A DNA stretch of 64,000 bases from Bemisia tabaci (GCF_918797505.1 NC_092800.1:3472001-3536000), one strand, 5' to 3'; positions 1 through 10,830 are shown, numbered from the stretch's first letter. Notes: generated by a model not told the origin, from the sequence alone. Numbers and translations are program-made.

Positions 1-94
1 TCTCTGTTTTCATTTCCCACTTCGTTTTGATAGGTTTTCGTCCGCGGATTCATGCAAAACTATGTGAACTTCCATCCGGAATCACCCTGTTGGG

Positions 95-259
95 CAGTGG
101 CGTGGCGTGAATTGCGATAGATCGATTGTTATGCCATTTAAACCTATGGTAAAGAATCGATTATTAAGGTGTTCGCTGCGAACACCCTATTTATCGATCT
201 TTTTCCATAGGTTTAAATGACATAACAATCGATGTATCGTAATTCACACCACGCCACTG
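95..259. mobile_element. hAT-type MITE, family A, 8-bp TSD
   Basis: A 165-bp near-palindrome with ends CAGTGGCGTGGCGTG and CACCACGCCACTG. It is flanked by a perfect 8-bp duplication CTGTTGGG at 87-94 and 260-267. CAGTG ends and an 8-bp TSD are the hAT signature. It has no coding capacity. Confidence 0.88.
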
Positions 260-351
260 CTGTTGGGCTTGTCATCAAATCACGTTTTCGGCGTTGAAGC
301 ATACAGGCAGTGAGCTTTGGTAAAAAGGCATCGAGTTTTTCGGGGAGTCTA

Positions 352-604
352 CTGCCGTGCTAAGGAAAAACGCCGTATGAACATTCGAGAGTTGCCAAAT
401 TTCATTCGATGAAATGTTTATTATTGAGGCTATTTATGAATATTTTTCCTTGAAATTTTCAAGGACCTTCGTTGAAATTGCGAGCAAAATTATCTGAAAA
501 ATTAGAGGAACAACGTTCATAGGCATAGCAGGAAATTCGTGTTTTATCAAAGGAAATTTGGCGACGCATGAAGATTTATACGGCGTTTTTCCTTAGCACG
601 GCAG
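352..604. mobile_element. Palindromic MITE, family C (CTGCCGTGCTAAGG ends)
   Basis: 253 bp with TIR CTGCCGTGCTAAGGAAAAAC, GCCGTATGAACATTCGAGAG on the left and the complement on the right. It has no coding. Family copies recur through the window; intact ones have 4-bp AT-rich duplications. Confidence 0.8.
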
Positions 605-975
605 TTTAGACCTGCGGGCTGACTATTGAAATTGATAGGCAAAGCGATGGACGAAAAAACTAAGGGGAAATGGAGCGATCCCATTGGTGGAAGTGGGTGA
701 TTGCGATGTACAAAAGGGAGGTATAAGTAGCCTCCCTATCCCTTTTTCCTCGCGGCTTCTCCATTTCCGTTTCTCATTTCGTTTTGATAGGTTTTTGTCC
801 ACGGATTTGTGCAAAACTACATGAATTTGCATCGAGATCACCGGCATATAACGGGGCAGTTGCGCTTGTCCTAAAATCCTGTTTTCAGCCTTGAAGCTGA
901 CGGGCAGCGAAACGGCGATAAATTGATCTATTTTGGTAAAAACGCACCAAGTTTTTTGGAAAGACTAAGTCAGAA

Positions 976-1790
976 CAGGGCCGGGTTAAGGGGGTGGCCA
1001 CATGGGCCGCGGCCCATGGCGGCAAATTTAGGGGGCGGCAAATTTCGCAATTTTTTTAAATGTAGGTATAAAAAAATCGGATTCAGAAAAAAAATTATCC
1101 ATGAGAAAAGGGGACGAAATCTCTCTTTCCTGAGAGTATAGTAATTTCTAATTTTGTCGTTTTTCGGTGATACAAGAAATAGCATCTTTAATTAGTAGAG
1201 TGAAGAGAGGAACTAAACATGCAAGTTGGCCTGGAGCTCAACGCAGAGAGGAATGATGACGAGGACTTGAGATGAAAAAGACAAGCCCTCGGCGCGGCGA
1301 TCGGCAAGTAACACATATTAGCGCCTACAAGACTGCGTGAATACTTCATCCATTGCGCCAAACACAGTGCGGTCAGGAGCAGTTGGCGTGAAACGTATAG
1401 CGCCTACAAGACTGCATGAATACTTCACGCATTCCGCCAATCACAGTGCGATCAGCGCGGCGCGGCGGTGGATGTTAAAATCATAAAACCACATTTATGT
1501 TTGTTCTTTCATAATTTTTCGGTTCATTTCTTATAGATGGAGGACCTTGTCCACATGGAGATAGGTTTACGGAACTTAACTTTCGCGCAAAGTTCCGTGA
1601 AATTTTGCTAGTAGTGTTGACAGGGTTTTCGCAAAAAAGGTATCCAACACGAGTAGGTAAACGTGTCTTGTGCACCCCTCCCCCTCCGGCACGTTCACTT
1701 GATGGTTTTTATCGATGTTTTAAAACGAATGAGAAGGGGGCGGCAAAATACAAGCGGCCCATGGGCGGCAAGTAGGTAAATCCGTACCTG
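976..1790. mobile_element. hAT-type non-autonomous element, family H
   Basis: It begins CAGGGCCGGGTTAAGG. Its end CAAGTAGGTAAATCC is the inverted counterpart of the copy at 6,849, so the two copies lie in opposite orientation. Flanks AGTCAGAA and AGTCTGCA are a decayed 8-bp TSD. The interior has repeated GCGCCTACAAGACTGC and TGAATACTTCA units and no transposase. Confidence 0.72.
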
Positions 1791-2094
1791 AGTCTGCAAG
1801 CTGATTATTAAACTTGATAGAAAAAGCAATGGACTAAAAACAAAGGGAAAGTGGTCCTATTGGTGGGAGCGGGTGGTTGCAATGGACAAAGGGAGGTATA
1901 AGTAGCCTCCCCAACCCACTTTCCTCACGGCAACTGACTTTTTGATGTTTAAAAGTTGGAATTTGAAAGCGAATTTTCCTCAGAATATGCATTGAACTGG
2001 TTATACTTGAAATCATTCATATCTCAATTTTTCAAAAAAGTGAATTTATGCGCCTTGTCCTACAAGCCCCTGAAATAAGTTTTTTGAAGGCATT

Positions 2095-2172
2095 TGGACG
2101 TATTTATGGCAAAAGGAACTATGTCTCATGCCAACCCTATGCACATAGTTCCTTCTAGCATAAATACGTCCA
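2095..2172. mobile_element. Short palindromic MITE, family E
   Basis: A 78-bp hairpin: GGACGTATTTATGGCAAAAG, GAACTATGT, loop, ACATAGTTCCTTCTAGCATA, AATACGTCC. Related copies lie near 27,793, 29,070 and 63,523. Confidence 0.7.
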
Positions 2173-2192
2173 TTTCAACTGTCCAAAATCAT

Positions 2193-2746
2193 AATGGACC
2201 ACTAGACAAGGTACGACTTTAAGCATTCTGATACATGTTTCTTAACCAAAATTAAACGTAGAACACGATTTGCACAACGAAAATGACTGAAACCAACTCC
2301 TAACGAAGATATTAACGTTTTTATTTCACATTGGTTACGAGGAATTTGAACTGCCCGCTTACAAGAAACTCAAAGCTCTACGTGAGTCAAATCGCGCACT
2401 ACAACGGTTTCAGCAAGCTTTTCAATCGAGCAATGTTCATTTCCCACCATGTGTTGTTCAAACTATAAGCAATTTGCTACAGCTGAGCCAAAGCGTCAAG
2501 ATTGAGGTTGCCAGATTTTTATATCGCAGAGACTGTCATGATAATGTTTAGCGCGCGATGTGAATTACGTAGACCATTGAGTTTTCATGAGCGGGTGGTT
2601 TGAATTCACGCATCAAGAATCATTAAATATCTTTGTAAGGAGTTAATTTCGGTAATTTTTGTTATGCGCATCGTGTTCTACGTGAAATTTTGGTTAAGAA
2701 ACACGTATCAGAATGCTGAAATTCGTACCTTGTCTAGTGGTCCATT
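2193..2746. mobile_element. Long-TIR MITE, family J
   Basis: The ends read AATGGACCACTAGACAAGGT and CCTTGTCTAGTGGTCCATT, with about 100 bp of complementarity including TTCTGATACATGTTTCTTAA. The interior shows no gene. Partial relatives are at 11,993, 58,743 and 60,190. Confidence 0.75.
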
Positions 2747-2759
2747 GTACAGTTTTCTC

Positions 2760-4530
2760 GAGCACAAATTAAAAAAAAAAAAAAAGGATGATAAATCCGA
2801 TCCCGGATACGCGAAACTTCGAAGGCACTTGTGGGGTTAAAACAAAAGCGTCGAGGAATTTGATAATCGACAGCGCCTACTTATCTGTGAGTGGCAAGCA
2901 ATTAATTAGAGGGGTGAGGGGTGAGGGATCGGCGGGGCTTGCTAAGAATTATCGAGGAGTCGAGAAAAACGCATCGGGAGAGGCGGGGGTGGGGGTTGAA
3001 AAAGACGAAGGCGTGAAAGTGCGACGAAATGACGTGAAAGCAAATTGAATCTGTATCCGCGGTGTTATGATCCGCCCCTCATGAGCGAGCACCTTATTAA
3101 CTTGTTAAGTCCCGAATTTGTCTCTCTCCCGACATAAGGGAGTAACCGCACTCTGCGGTGAACCCTGCCGTCCGTACAACTCGATGCTTTTCAGGGCTCA
3201 TCTCAATGTGTAGTTCCGTCTTTATGTCAGCTAAGCGACGAATTATGTTGGAGCCCGATACCCGCCGTCGATTTATCTTAGTCAAAGCTACGCGATAGCG
3301 CCTTTGGTTTGTTTTTCACTTCATTTCGTGACCCCCACCCTTAACTTCAACCGATTATTCTCAGAGTCGTGCTCATAAGGCAGATTTTTACGACTGGATT
3401 CGGTTAATTTTGTGGATGGATAACTGTCGTATCGCTTTTGGAATTTTGACCAATCAGAATCGAGTGTCTCAATTTTAACCAAATCCTGAAGAAAATGGAC
3501 CAAATCTCGGAGTAGGTAAAAAACGTACCAATTTGCCAATACAACATGAATTAATCCATGATATAAAATATTATACAAATATACAAAAATATGTGCACTT
3601 TTTACACTTTACTTTATCACCATTACCTCACCGCGGTTGTCGTCGCACAGAAAACCGCCATTTTGGGAAAAAATTGTTGCTTTCGGAGGTTTCTGGTGAA
3701 ATCATTTACTTTTCGACCTACTTCCGGAGGTAGATCGAAAAGGTTTGGATTTCGGTTCAGTCACCGGTTGCGGATGAGCTCAACAGACTAGTAGATTGGG
3801 TCGAAAACCCCGCGTTTCATTAGGATTTAGTCGAAAAAGTCAACTAAATCCACTCGCAAAAATTCGCCTCAGTCGTTCCTGCAATAGCTCCTTTCCTTAA
3901 GATGCTCCATTTCGTTTACATTGTGGTTAGCGGAAGATTCCAGCAAACCTCCAAAATAGCACCGTAAAAAGGACAATTTTTGCCGACGAGAAATTCAGTA
4001 TTTCAACCTTGAAAATGGGTTCTTAGGAGGGGTCACAATGGTTTTCTACTGGAAAAAGTGAAAAATACGGAGGCAAAACTTCTTCCAACCTAACAATTAA
4101 TCAACCCAATGAATATTCACACGGCAGTGCGCCTTCATAATCGTCCGATACTGTGCAATACTTCCGCGGCGGAATAGTTGCTCAGAACGCCTTCAACGGT
4201 GTCGCTTGTCCGCGTCGCTCGTGTTTGATAAACAATTATGAGCCATCTGGAGTTCTGTCAGCGGACATTGCTGAATCATCACTGCCCGATAAGAGTGAGA
4301 TAATTCCAATCGTTGGTAAATAACGTGCGCTTGCGAAACGAATGTAAAGTTGGACTTTTCCTGTGCCGAGCCTCTTGTCAAGAAACAAATGTGAATAGTC
4401 AAATTGTGGTAATCGGCCAGTTCTCTACTAAGCGTCTGCAATTTTGTTGTGTGCTCGGGAAGCAGTCGTGCAATTTCTTGCGTTCAGTCGCGTATTCTGT
4501 TCTCGTAATTGAGAAAAAAACCGAATTGAG
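2760..4530. other. Unassigned sequence upstream of the AAA-ATPase-like gene
   Basis: A short poly-A at 2,769-2,785, then mixed sequence without a recognisable gene. 3,090-3,290 is GC-richer with an unremarkable 62-codon open frame on the minus strand. 4,100-4,530 should hold the promoter and 5' UTR of the gene starting at 4,534; I see no convincing TATA box. Confidence 0.4.
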
Positions 4531-4533
4531 AAT

Positions 4534-6744
4534 ATGTATCTATTATCTGTGTTGGTGATTGTGCTGTTGATACACTTTGGGAATTCAGCGGGTGATTTTC
4601 CACTCGTTGAACTTTATTCCTCTCCCCAATTTTCACGAAGTCTGAAAACACAAAGCAATCCACGATCATTGGAACTTGGAAATCGTTGTGCAGAATTACC
4701 AGAATTAAGCGATGCAAGCCTCGAGGTATTATTTGAAAAGAATTGCTACGTTGACAAAACCGACTACTTATACAAAATGGTCAAAGAAACGCAAATTTTC
4801 TGGTTTTTAGCAAGACCTCGGCGCTTTGGAAAAACTTTACTCATCGACACTATGGAGGCCTTCTTTAAAGGGGAGGCAGGGTTATTCGAGGATACTAACA
4901 TTTATAGGCGACATATCAAAACTTTTCTATGGATCATTAAGTATCGAAGGGGTTGGCCAAAACACCCAGTAGTTCGATTAGATTTTTCCTTGATTGAAGC
5001 TACGTCATTTTCTAAATTTTACCGTGGTCTGTTAGCGTTATTGCAACGTAGAGCAAAGAGGCATGATAATAATCTAGATACAAAGCAGAGCGTCGGAATA
5101 GTTCTTTGTGATTTGATTGAGCAACTGGAACAAAAGTATGGGAAAAAGGTTGTGATCCTAATAGACGAGTATGACTCGCCTTACACAACAATTTTATCGG
5201 CGAATAAAGATGAGGCCTCCCAAGTATTAGAAACTCTTCAGGATTTCTTTAAGATACTAAAAGGTATGTATAAAAGCATCCGCTTCTGTTTCACTACTGG
5301 GATTACTCGTCTAGCTTTGTCGGATTTTTTCTCCGGCGCAAATGCGGCTGAAGATATATCAATGAACCCTGATTTTGCCGGAATCGTAGGGTTCAATGAA
5401 ACAGAATTAACGAATTATTTTGGTAGATTTATTGAGCGTGTGGCCGAAAGAAAAGGAAATACCTCAAAAGAAATACTTGACGAGATGAAGAAGTGGTATG
5501 ATGGCTTTCAGTTTACCATAAAATACGAGCCTCTCTATAATCCGATTTCAGTAATTGAATACCTGAGATCAGATGGTGTCTCCATAGACTCATACAGCGG
5601 CACGGGTGGATCTAGTCAGTCTTTTGACCAGGAACTGAAACAATTTCCACGGGAGGCCTTTGAACTTTTATTACGCTGTTACTTCGAAGACGGTGCTGAT
5701 CAATCATATGTTAAAATCGAAGACGATGGGGATGAACTGGAGGAAATACCGGAATTATGTCTTGAAAAAGAGGAACTCGCAGGAAAGTTCAACTTCGATG
5801 AGCAAAAAAATCCCACAGCACTGGTGGTTTTCCTGTATCGCTCTGGCTTCCTGAGCATCAGGAGCTATGACAATACAACTTCTCGCTACATTCTGAATAT
5901 TACCAACCTCGAGCTTAGAACAAATCTTGCTGGACGTCTTACTTACACTTTTACAGGCATGAGTACAATGGAAATGGTATCCTACGGAACCGAGATGGTA
6001 CAACATCTTGCGAAACATAAATGGCAATCTTTCATTGACACGTTAAAAGCTCATCTCAGAGGCATTCCATACAACTTCATAACACACCAGCGGATACAAA
6101 TTGAAGTTCTTTTCCAGATCTCTTTCTATGAAACCCTCAAACGGTGCACCTTAAAGTCTGTGTCTTGGACCATGCCTGTTCGGGCGTATTCATCAGGCAG
6201 AGGGCAATCAGATATTGTAATGACCATCGGGGATACAGTTTATATATTTGAATTGAAGATGGATGACAATCTGGAGAATTCGCTTTACGAATGCAAAGAA
6301 AAATACCTTCCTGCATTCCTACACGGGTCGGCGGAAAACGTGGCGTGCTTTGCGATGAAATTCCATCGGACTGGAGACGTTTCTAGCTTTGGAGTGGCAA
6401 TATTTTCAAGAACAGGCAAGCTACATACAGAGGTTGGTAAAATCAAGTTACCTACTTCATTCAACAAGACAGAAGCGCAAGCTATAGCTCACTTAGTGAA
6501 CAAGTTCCGGGAAAACCACGCACATTCTACAATTCAACCTGATAAACTCTTGGAATTTTTCCAACAGATTGCGTGTGAACAAGTAACTGCAATGAAACTT
6601 GTCGATAAATTCACAAATGATAAACTGACATTTTGTCTTCTCTTGGACGAAATTAGGAAAGCGTTACCTAGATCCTATGATAACTTGAAAGGCGTAATAC
6701 ATCGCCTTCTAAGCCAATTGAAATTCTCGCCAAAAACAAAATAA
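4534..6744 (+). CDS. Secreted AAA-ATPase-like / PD-(D/E)XK nuclease family protein, intronless
   Basis: 736 codons in one exon. An in-frame TGA at 4510-4512 lies just upstream, so this ATG is the first possible start. Residues 1-20 are a hydrophobic signal peptide ending near GNSAG. The order is that of the bacterial-type predicted AAA-ATPase family (AAA-ATPase_like plus C-terminal DUF1703-type nuclease): VDKTDYLY at 73-80, modified Walker A RPRRFGKT at 94-101, Walker B VVILIDEYDSP at 206-216, TTGITRLALSDFFSGAN at 254-270, WYDGFQF at 321-327, YNPISV at 335-340. A PD-(D/E)XK-like core follows with D560 (GRGQSD) and E573-x-K575 (FELK). About 95 residues after 640 form an extra charged helical tail, and 345-430 is an acidic insertion. 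AATAAA overlaps the stop at 6740-6745. No introns, bacterial-type architecture and a signal peptide suggest horizontal origin followed by domestication; that is inference. Molecular role in animals is unknown to me. Confidence 0.9.
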   Translation: MYLLSVLVIVLLIHFGNSAGDFPLVELYSSPQFSRSLKTQSNPRSLELGNRCAELPELSDASLEVLFEKNCYVDKTDYLYKMVKETQIFWFLARPRRFGKTLLIDTMEAFFKGEAGLFEDTNIYRRHIKTFLWIIKYRRGWPKHPVVRLDFSLIEATSFSKFYRGLLALLQRRAKRHDNNLDTKQSVGIVLCDLIEQLEQKYGKKVVILIDEYDSPYTTILSANKDEASQVLETLQDFFKILKGMYKSIRFCFTTGITRLALSDFFSGANAAEDISMNPDFAGIVGFNETELTNYFGRFIERVAERKGNTSKEILDEMKKWYDGFQFTIKYEPLYNPISVIEYLRSDGVSIDSYSGTGGSSQSFDQELKQFPREAFELLLRCYFEDGADQSYVKIEDDGDELEEIPELCLEKEELAGKFNFDEQKNPTALVVFLYRSGFLSIRSYDNTTSRYILNITNLELRTNLAGRLTYTFTGMSTMEMVSYGTEMVQHLAKHKWQSFIDTLKAHLRGIPYNFITHQRIQIEVLFQISFYETLKRCTLKSVSWTMPVRAYSSGRGQSDIVMTIGDTVYIFELKMDDNLENSLYECKEKYLPAFLHGSAENVACFAMKFHRTGDVSSFGVAIFSRTGKLHTEVGKIKLPTSFNKTEAQAIAHLVNKFRENHAHSTIQPDKLLEFFQQIACEQVTAMKLVDKFTNDKLTFCLLLDEIRKALPRSYDNLKGVIHRLLSQLKFSPKTK

Positions 6745-6848
6745 ATAATTATGAAAAAAGTTGACTTGAAAATTTTTTTAAAAAAGTGATTTTTGTTGAA
6801 GTTTCTGTAATGGTATTTCATATTTGCCGCCCGTGGTGACACGTGACC

Positions 6849-7726
6849 CAGGGCCGGATTTTCCTACTTGCCGCCCATGGGCCACCTGTATTTTGCAACT
6901 TCCTTCTCATTCGTTTTGAAACATCAATAAAAACCATTAATTGAACGTGCCAGCAGGGGAGGGGTGCAAAAGACGCGTTTACTCGTGTTGAACACATTTT
7001 TTAGGAAAGCCCTGTCAACACTACTATAGCAAAAGGTCACGGAACTTTGCGCGAAAGTCAAGTTTCGTAAACCCATCTCTAATGGACAAGGCCTTCCATT
7101 CATAAGAAACGAACGAAAAAATTAAACACAAAATTTGGTTCAATGATTTTAACTTCCGCCGCCGCGCCGCGCCGACCGCACCGTGTTTGGCGCAAGGCGT
7201 GAAGTATTCACGCAGTCTTGTAGGCGCTTTGCGTTTCACGCTGACCGCACTGTGTTTGGCGCAATGCGTGAAGTATTCATGCATTCTTGTAGGCGCTATC
7301 CGTTTCACGCTGACCACAATAACCGCACTGTGTTTGATGCAATGCGTGAAGTATTCATGCAGTCTTGTAGGCGCTAATATGTGTTACATGCCGACCGCCG
7401 CGCCGCGCGCCGAGGGTTTCTCCTTTTCATCTCAAGTCCTCGTCATCATTTCTCCCTAAATCGCGCCGTTCCAGGCCAAATTGTGTGTTTGGTTTCTCTC
7501 TTAACTCGACTAGTTAAAGGTGCTGTCTCTTGTATCACTGAAAGACGACAATATTAGAAATTACTATACCCTCAGGAAATGAGAGATTTTGTAGCCTTTT
7601 CTCGTTTGTATTTTTTTTTTTCTAAATCCGATTTTTTTTTATACCTGCATTTAAAAAAATTGCAAAATTTGCCGCCCCCTAGATTTGGGCCGCGGCCCAT
7701 GTGGCCACCCCTTTAATCCGGCCCTG
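6849..7726. mobile_element. hAT-type non-autonomous element, family H, perfect 8-bp TSD
   Basis: 878 bp, from CAGGGCCGGATTTTCC to TTTAATCCGGCCCTG, flanked by ACGTGACC (6841-6848 and 7727-7734). CAGGG ends and the 8-bp TSD indicate hAT. The interior holds three tandem units related to GTAGGCGCT and GTGAAGTATTCA. It lies 105 bp after the AAA-ATPase-like stop codon, so it is probably in or just past that gene's 3' UTR. Confidence 0.88.
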
Positions 7727-7759
7727 ACGTGACCTCTGCACCAGATCCTCCATATTGTA

Positions 7760-8085
7760 TCCCTTGTTGAATGTCATTGACGTATAATACAATCTAGACC
7801 GCGCATTAGGAAATTTCGGCGAGACTAGAGTCCCTTCAGGCGAGACGATAGGCAACCCAGCAACACCCAGCAAGTGTACCGGCAATACGTACCGAGACAA
7901 TGGAAATGCCAGTCTTGCCAGTGCCGTTGCCTGATAAGGCTACACTTGACTCGTATATCCGGCGGTATCAACTAAGTTGGAGGCGCGTCTTTGCCCTGAT
8001 TTACCCCGCTAGCTGACTTACCTCCCCCGCCTAAAGTCGGGCCTAGTGCGCGGTCTAGATTGTGTTATAAGTCAATGTTGAATGA
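7760..8085. mobile_element. Palindromic MITE, ACAATCTAGACCGCGCATTAGG-type ends
   Basis: The left arm GTCATTGACGTATAATACAA pairs with right arm TTGTGTTATAAGTCAATG, and CTAGACCGCGCATTAGG with CCTAGTGCGCGGTCTAG. About 320 bp, non-coding. Confidence 0.65.
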
Positions 8086-8405
8086 ACGTTTCATGCATAG
8101 AGAAAAAAAGGAGGTGTTTGCATTTCGGGCATCTTGGAATTTTTTTGATGACCAAGGTCGGTACAGCGACTTTTATCATCGATTTTCTTGGAAATGGTGT
8201 AATTTATGGGAAAAAGTCATTATATTAAAAGTGCTTGAAATTATATCATGAGTTGATTTAAACAAAAAAATCGGACGTTATGTTCTGTTTTTCATACTTC
8301 GAATTCCGGATTTCGCTGGCCAGGTTGTACCGACCTACGTCCCGTCACAGGGTAAACAAACGTCAAGATGCAAACACATCCTTTTTTTCTCTATGCGTTT
8401 CATGT
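8086..8405. mobile_element. Palindromic MITE
   Basis: CGTTTCATGCATAGAGAAAA with AGGAGGTGTTTGCAT pairs with ATGCAAACACATCC and TTTTTCTCTATGCGTTTCAT. It abuts the element to its left. Confidence 0.62.
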
Positions 8406-8428
8406 AGCTTAGCACATAGAGAAAATAC

Positions 8429-8968
8429 AGAAGGTGGTGGCAAGCGGAGAAATGTACTTTTCTACGTCACAGCTAAAAATGAAGCCGCTCTTCTGATTGG
8501 TCGAGAGGATCGCGGGAAAACCGAGACCTCTTTGAAATTTAAATGGAGCGGGAAAGGTTGTGAGGTTCCCACTTATTTTGGCTCTAAAAACTCGTAACTA
8601 TGACTTTTTATGTTTCGATATGTTTTTCTATCAATGTTCGACTGTAAGTACTGTAAATGAAAATAATTTGTAAGTTAAAAATATATATTTCATTTTATAA
8701 CAAATTTTATCTCGACTCGTCCCGTTTATTAAAGGTATAACCATGTTAAACTGCGTTCTGTGTGCAAAAAAGCAAAAATTGGAAAGGAACTATGACTAAT
8801 GTTCAATTATATGACTTTCAATGTTAGTCTGTGCGGTGATGTGGGTCCTTAGATAGGTTCCATCATGAAATGCATGAAATGTACTTTTTTTTTAACAGCG
8901 CCGCGCCAGTCCGTGTACTTTTCTACGTCACAGCAAATCTTCAAGATGGCTGCCTTGCCACCACCTTG
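8429..8968. mobile_element. Element with short inverted ends
   Basis: AAGGTGGTGGCAAG at 8,431 pairs with CTTGCCACCACCTT at 8,954, and TGTACTTTTCTACGTCACAG is present near both ends in the same orientation. The right end touches the gypsy pol fragment. Confidence 0.45.
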
Positions 8969-8973
8969 GCAAA

Positions 8974-9555
8974 ACAGTTCAAATAGAAAATGATCACAAA
9001 CCCCTTGAAAGTGTATTCAAAAAGCCTCTTGACAAATGTCCCCTCCGCCTTCAACGCATGCGACTGAGGTTACAAAATTTTGACATAGTAGTTACGTATA
9101 AACCAGGCAAACAACTTCTAATTGCTGATACTTCATCTAGAGCATATGATCCCATTGATGTTAATTGTATCATCTTAGATTTAATGGAGCAGAACTATTT
9201 AAACGATGAAGAAATTGAAATTGAAATATCCATGATCAAAGACAATCTACACAAAAGGATCTATCACAAAGGATGAAAAGTATGCACTTTTTCAGTCTGA
9301 AACTGAGAAAAATGAAACCCTTAGCTTGATAAAATCATTTACCATAAATGGTTGGCCCGAACACTCAAAAGAAGCCCCTGGTTGTATAAAACCATACTGG
9401 CCAATCAACTATGTGTTTTTGATGAGTTAGTCTGTAGAAATATGCAAATTGTTGTTCCCAGCTTTCTACGTAAAGAAATGTTACAAAAAATTCATTTACC
9501 CTATCTAGGCATAGAAAAATTAAGCCTGAGATACGCGAAAAAAGTTCTACTGCTT
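8974..9555 (+). pseudogene. Decayed Ty3/gypsy-type pol fragment (RNase H end to integrase zinc region)
   Basis: Frame one reads TVQIENDHKPLESVFKKPLD, LRLQNFDIVVTYKPGKQLLI and ADTSSRAYDP: the RT-RNase H DHKPL motif and the YKPGK...ADTLSR block of Ty3/gypsy pol. It stops at 9274-9276. A second frame (9274 on) reads DEKYALFQSETEKNETL and INGWPEHSKEAPGCIKPYW, and a third gives the linker LVCRNMQIVVPSFLRKEML with a damaged HxGHLGIEK box (LPYLGIEK). At least two frameshifts and a mutated zinc-binding site show a dead copy. No LTRs or gag are visible nearby. Confidence 0.85.
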
Positions 9556-10539
9556 TAGGTGACTTCCCGGTTTTTTTTTCGAATAAAGTCTCTTGCTGGC
9601 AGATAGACGATATGTTCAACTATACGTTTATACAGCTAACTCAAAATCGAGATATGCTTTTGCACTTTCACCATCGATTTGTATGCATTCGCCAGCTATC
9701 GTTAAAAAGGGAAGAGTAGTAAGAATAGAAACCTTTGAGCGAGCATTTTCTTGCTCCTTTCACAAAAATTTAAAAAAAGAAAAGTTTGATGTGATAGTTA
9801 TTTGATGAGATAAAAAATAAAAAGGTGAGAATTGCACGAGCTGAATAGCATTTTACCTTATCAAAATTTTAAGTGAAAACATGTTCTCATATTTTAGGAT
9901 GTATGTAGGTATGTTACATTGAATATTCCAAGGAATTCAATTGTAATTTTCGTCGAATTACAAGGAAAATATCTATAAAATTGCAAGAGATGAAAAATCC
10001 CTTACTGTATGAGTCGATGGTTAAGCTCTAAGATCACTTATCTGCGTTGCATCTTTTCAAAATTCCCGTGCCTAAATGTTTCATTTATTAGGAAGGAAAT
10101 TAATCAAAATGAACATTAGGTATGTCTTGAAATTTTCAGGAAAGCCAAAGGAAACCTCATAAGATGTGAGAGAAAAATTTAGGCTATGACGCTGATTTCC
10201 GTTTCTTTCAAAGAATAAAATATGTACAGAAATTTTGAAATATTTCAAATGAAGAAGGTGATCTTTGACTTCCGATTAAAATGCTTGGTCTTAGACATGG
10301 ACCATCGCAGCGTCAGCTCACATAATATGGGATATTTTCAGGGGACAGAGCCCTTAAGATGTTTCCCAACAATTGTTCAAAGAAACCAAAAATGTGAATT
10401 AGGAACAATTTTTATTCTTATTTTTAGGATGAAGGACAGGTACCTATAAAATTGAAATCCATTCAAGCTGGATCAGACAACTCTACAAATCGGCTCAAAG
10501 CCACCGTAAATCATCGGTAAAGGGGCCTTGGTTCTTTCT

Positions 10540-10830
10540 CCGTTCCTCCCTATTGATAGCCAAAGGGCGAAACGATGTATCTCCATTGCAATGTTTCAAA
10601 ATTTCCACTCCTACTTAATCTTTCCAATAAAAACAGCCCAACTTTTTAGCTTGAAATTTATGCAGAATATTATGCTACTGGCAAAAAAAAATCAAGAACA
10701 TTTTCAAGAAAATACTTAGACTAGTTTTCCAAAGAAAAATAAAGTACGACAGGAAGTCTGGAACGTCACAAATGGAGATACATGTTATCACATTTCGGTC
10801 AAAATACTTAGAACATGTATTGTAGTGCGT
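10540..10830. repeat. Family N interspersed repeat (inverted pair)
   Basis: GATGTATCTCCATTGCAATG and TTTCAAAATTTCCACTCC occur here, and GGAACGTCACAAATGGAGAT is nearby in reverse. Diverged relatives lie at 15,900, 16,556, 21,296 and 21,565 inside FN3K introns. Confidence 0.45.

Larger units (their letters stand above)
1..970. repeat. Tandem copies of an approx. 365-bp repeat, broken by MITEs
   Basis: The segment 607-970 aligns with 1-351 in its second half: shared ATTTCGTTTTGATAGGTTTT at the start, and near-matching TTTTGGTAAAAACGCACC versus TTTGGTAAAAAGGCATC at the end. Copy 1 is split by the hAT MITE at 95-259 and ended by the MITE at 352-604. The first half of the unit (CTGACTATTGAAATTGATAG, then GGGAGGTATAAGTAGCCTCC) recurs at 1791-1935 and, diverged, at 40,805-40,930. 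It is non-coding, and may be a satellite-like or composite transposon sequence. Confidence 0.6.

Noticed and set aside
3097..3285. 62-codon minus-strand frame and a possible structural RNA at 3,090-3,290
   Set aside because: No cloverleaf, rRNA or SRP-like motif could be confirmed by eye, and the frame has no recognisable protein features.
7024..7459. Overlapping open frames with repeated LVGALRFTLTALCLAQ or FHADRTVFGAMREVF segments
   Set aside because: They are translations of the internal tandem units of the hAT family H element; the frame is not conserved between its two copies.
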